Assembly: GCA_003096255.1 (NCBI GenBank)
Contig: PIXS01000287.1
Span: 1-5,359 of the forward strand
DNA: 5,359 nucleotides
Reading direction: 5' to 3'
Source: Candidatus Bathyarchaeum sp.
GTDB lineage: Archaea; Thermoproteota; Bathyarchaeia; Bathyarchaeales; Bathyarchaeaceae
The translations under genes and the position numbers were made by a program. A model generated the notes under the pieces. It was not told where the DNA came from. It made no database searches and saw nothing but the letters and a program-made list of their open reading frames with translations. Shown here one piece after another: positions 4,915 through 5,359 of this stretch (its first letter is position 1; every line of letters begins with the position of its first letter).

Positions 4915-5359
4915 ATGATTATTACAGTTGCAAGCGGTAAAGGCGGCACAGGCAAAACCTCTGTAGCCGTCAACATGGCTCTCTCTGCAGGGCACGTTCA
5001 GCTTTTGGACTGCGATGTAGAAGAACCCAACGCACATTTGTTTCTAAAAACAAAAATAACCAAAACCCAACAAGTCCACACCCTTATCCCAAACATCAAC
5101 CAAGAGCTATGCACCCACTGTGGCACCTGCGCCAAATTCTGCCAATTCAACGCACTATTTGCAGCACCCGAAAAAACTATGGTATTTGCTGAGCTATGCC
5201 ACAGCTGCGGCGGCTGCGCCATGGTTTGTCCAACAAAAGCCATAACCGACGAACCCCACCACATTGGCACCTTAAAATTTGCAGATGCAGATGATTTGGA
5301 GCTAGTCTATGGCGAGCTAGAAGTGGGTAAACCCATGGCGGTTCCAGTTATAAAGGCTG
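4915..5359 (+). CDS. MinD/ParA-type ATPase with inserted 2x[4Fe-4S] ferredoxin domain (3' partial)
   Basis: The frame runs from ATG off the right edge; 148 residues are visible of a protein usually about 280-300 long. It opens with the deviant Walker A SGKGGTGKT (7-15), then 'LLDCDVEEPNAHLFL' (30-44), the strand-2 motif of this subfamily. A bacterial-type ferredoxin unit is inserted at ~60-112 with two full ligand sets, C66-x2-C69-x2-C72-x3-C76 and C95-x2-C98-x2-C101-x3-C105-P, so two [4Fe-4S] clusters are expected. This architecture (nucleotide-binding MinD family with 4Fe-4S insertion) is found next to Mrp and NifX-type genes in sulfate reducers, Thermotogales and archaea, often as two tandem copies. 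It is probably an ATP-driven electron-transfer or cluster-insertion factor in the cytoplasm. The Walker B and C-terminal parts lie beyond the window, so intactness cannot be judged. Confidence 0.9.
   Translation, partial: MIITVASGKGGTGKTSVAVNMALSAGHVQLLDCDVEEPNAHLFLKTKITKTQQVHTLIPNINQELCTHCGTCAKFCQFNALFAAPEKTMVFAELCHSCGGCAMVCPTKAITDEPHHIGTLKFADADDLELVYGELEVGKPMAVPVIKA

Noticed and set aside
4998..5270. 90-residue minus-strand frame opposite the MinD-ferredoxin gene
   Set aside because: The plus strand encodes exact Walker A and ferredoxin motifs here; the minus frame is a shadow rich in Trp, Gln and Ser from antisense Cys/Gly codons.

Overview
The window looks archaeal and is most like Candidatus Bathyarchaeia or a close Thermoproteota relative. 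The grounds are a surface PQQ-propeller protein whose Ig-like domain and basic-tailed membrane anchor match what I remember from that group, a secreted protein ending in an archaeal PEF-type sorting tail, TATA-like boxes with purine-rich elements upstream, GAGG/GGAG ribosome-binding sites and some GTG starts. The taxonomic call is inferred from protein style, not from a marker gene.

Layout. Positions 1-822 (+) hold the C-terminal part of a membrane-anchored surface protein. A 324-bp gene-free stretch follows (823-1146), occupied by two adjacent imperfect inverted repeats and a probable promoter. That promoter serves a 51-residue Cys/His-rich mini-protein (1147-1302, +). It converges, with an 18-bp gap, on a radical-SAM activase of the anaerobic ribonucleotide reductase activator type (1321-2064, -). 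Upstream of the activase on the same strand is a secreted CBM9/DOMON-like protein with a signal peptide and PEF tail (2205-3017, -), with its own TATA box, Shine-Dalgarno site and hairpin plus U-tract terminator.

The most informative region is 3224-5359 (+), divergent from the secreted protein. It encodes in order an Mrp/NBP35 iron-sulfur carrier ATPase, two consecutive NifX/NifB-type (dinitrogenase FeMo-cofactor biosynthesis family) small proteins, and the start of a MinD/ParA-type ATPase with an inserted pair of [4Fe-4S] ferredoxin motifs, cut by the window edge. Gaps of 20, 37 and 53 nt, with Shine-Dalgarno-like sequence before each gene, indicate an operon. The gene set matches the parts list of the bacterial 'orange protein' (ORP) heterometal-cluster system and of related uncharacterised archaeal clusters. 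The likely shared job is ATP-dependent assembly, carriage or insertion of a metal-sulfur cluster. The client and the metal cannot be read from this window, and no nitrogenase structural gene is present.
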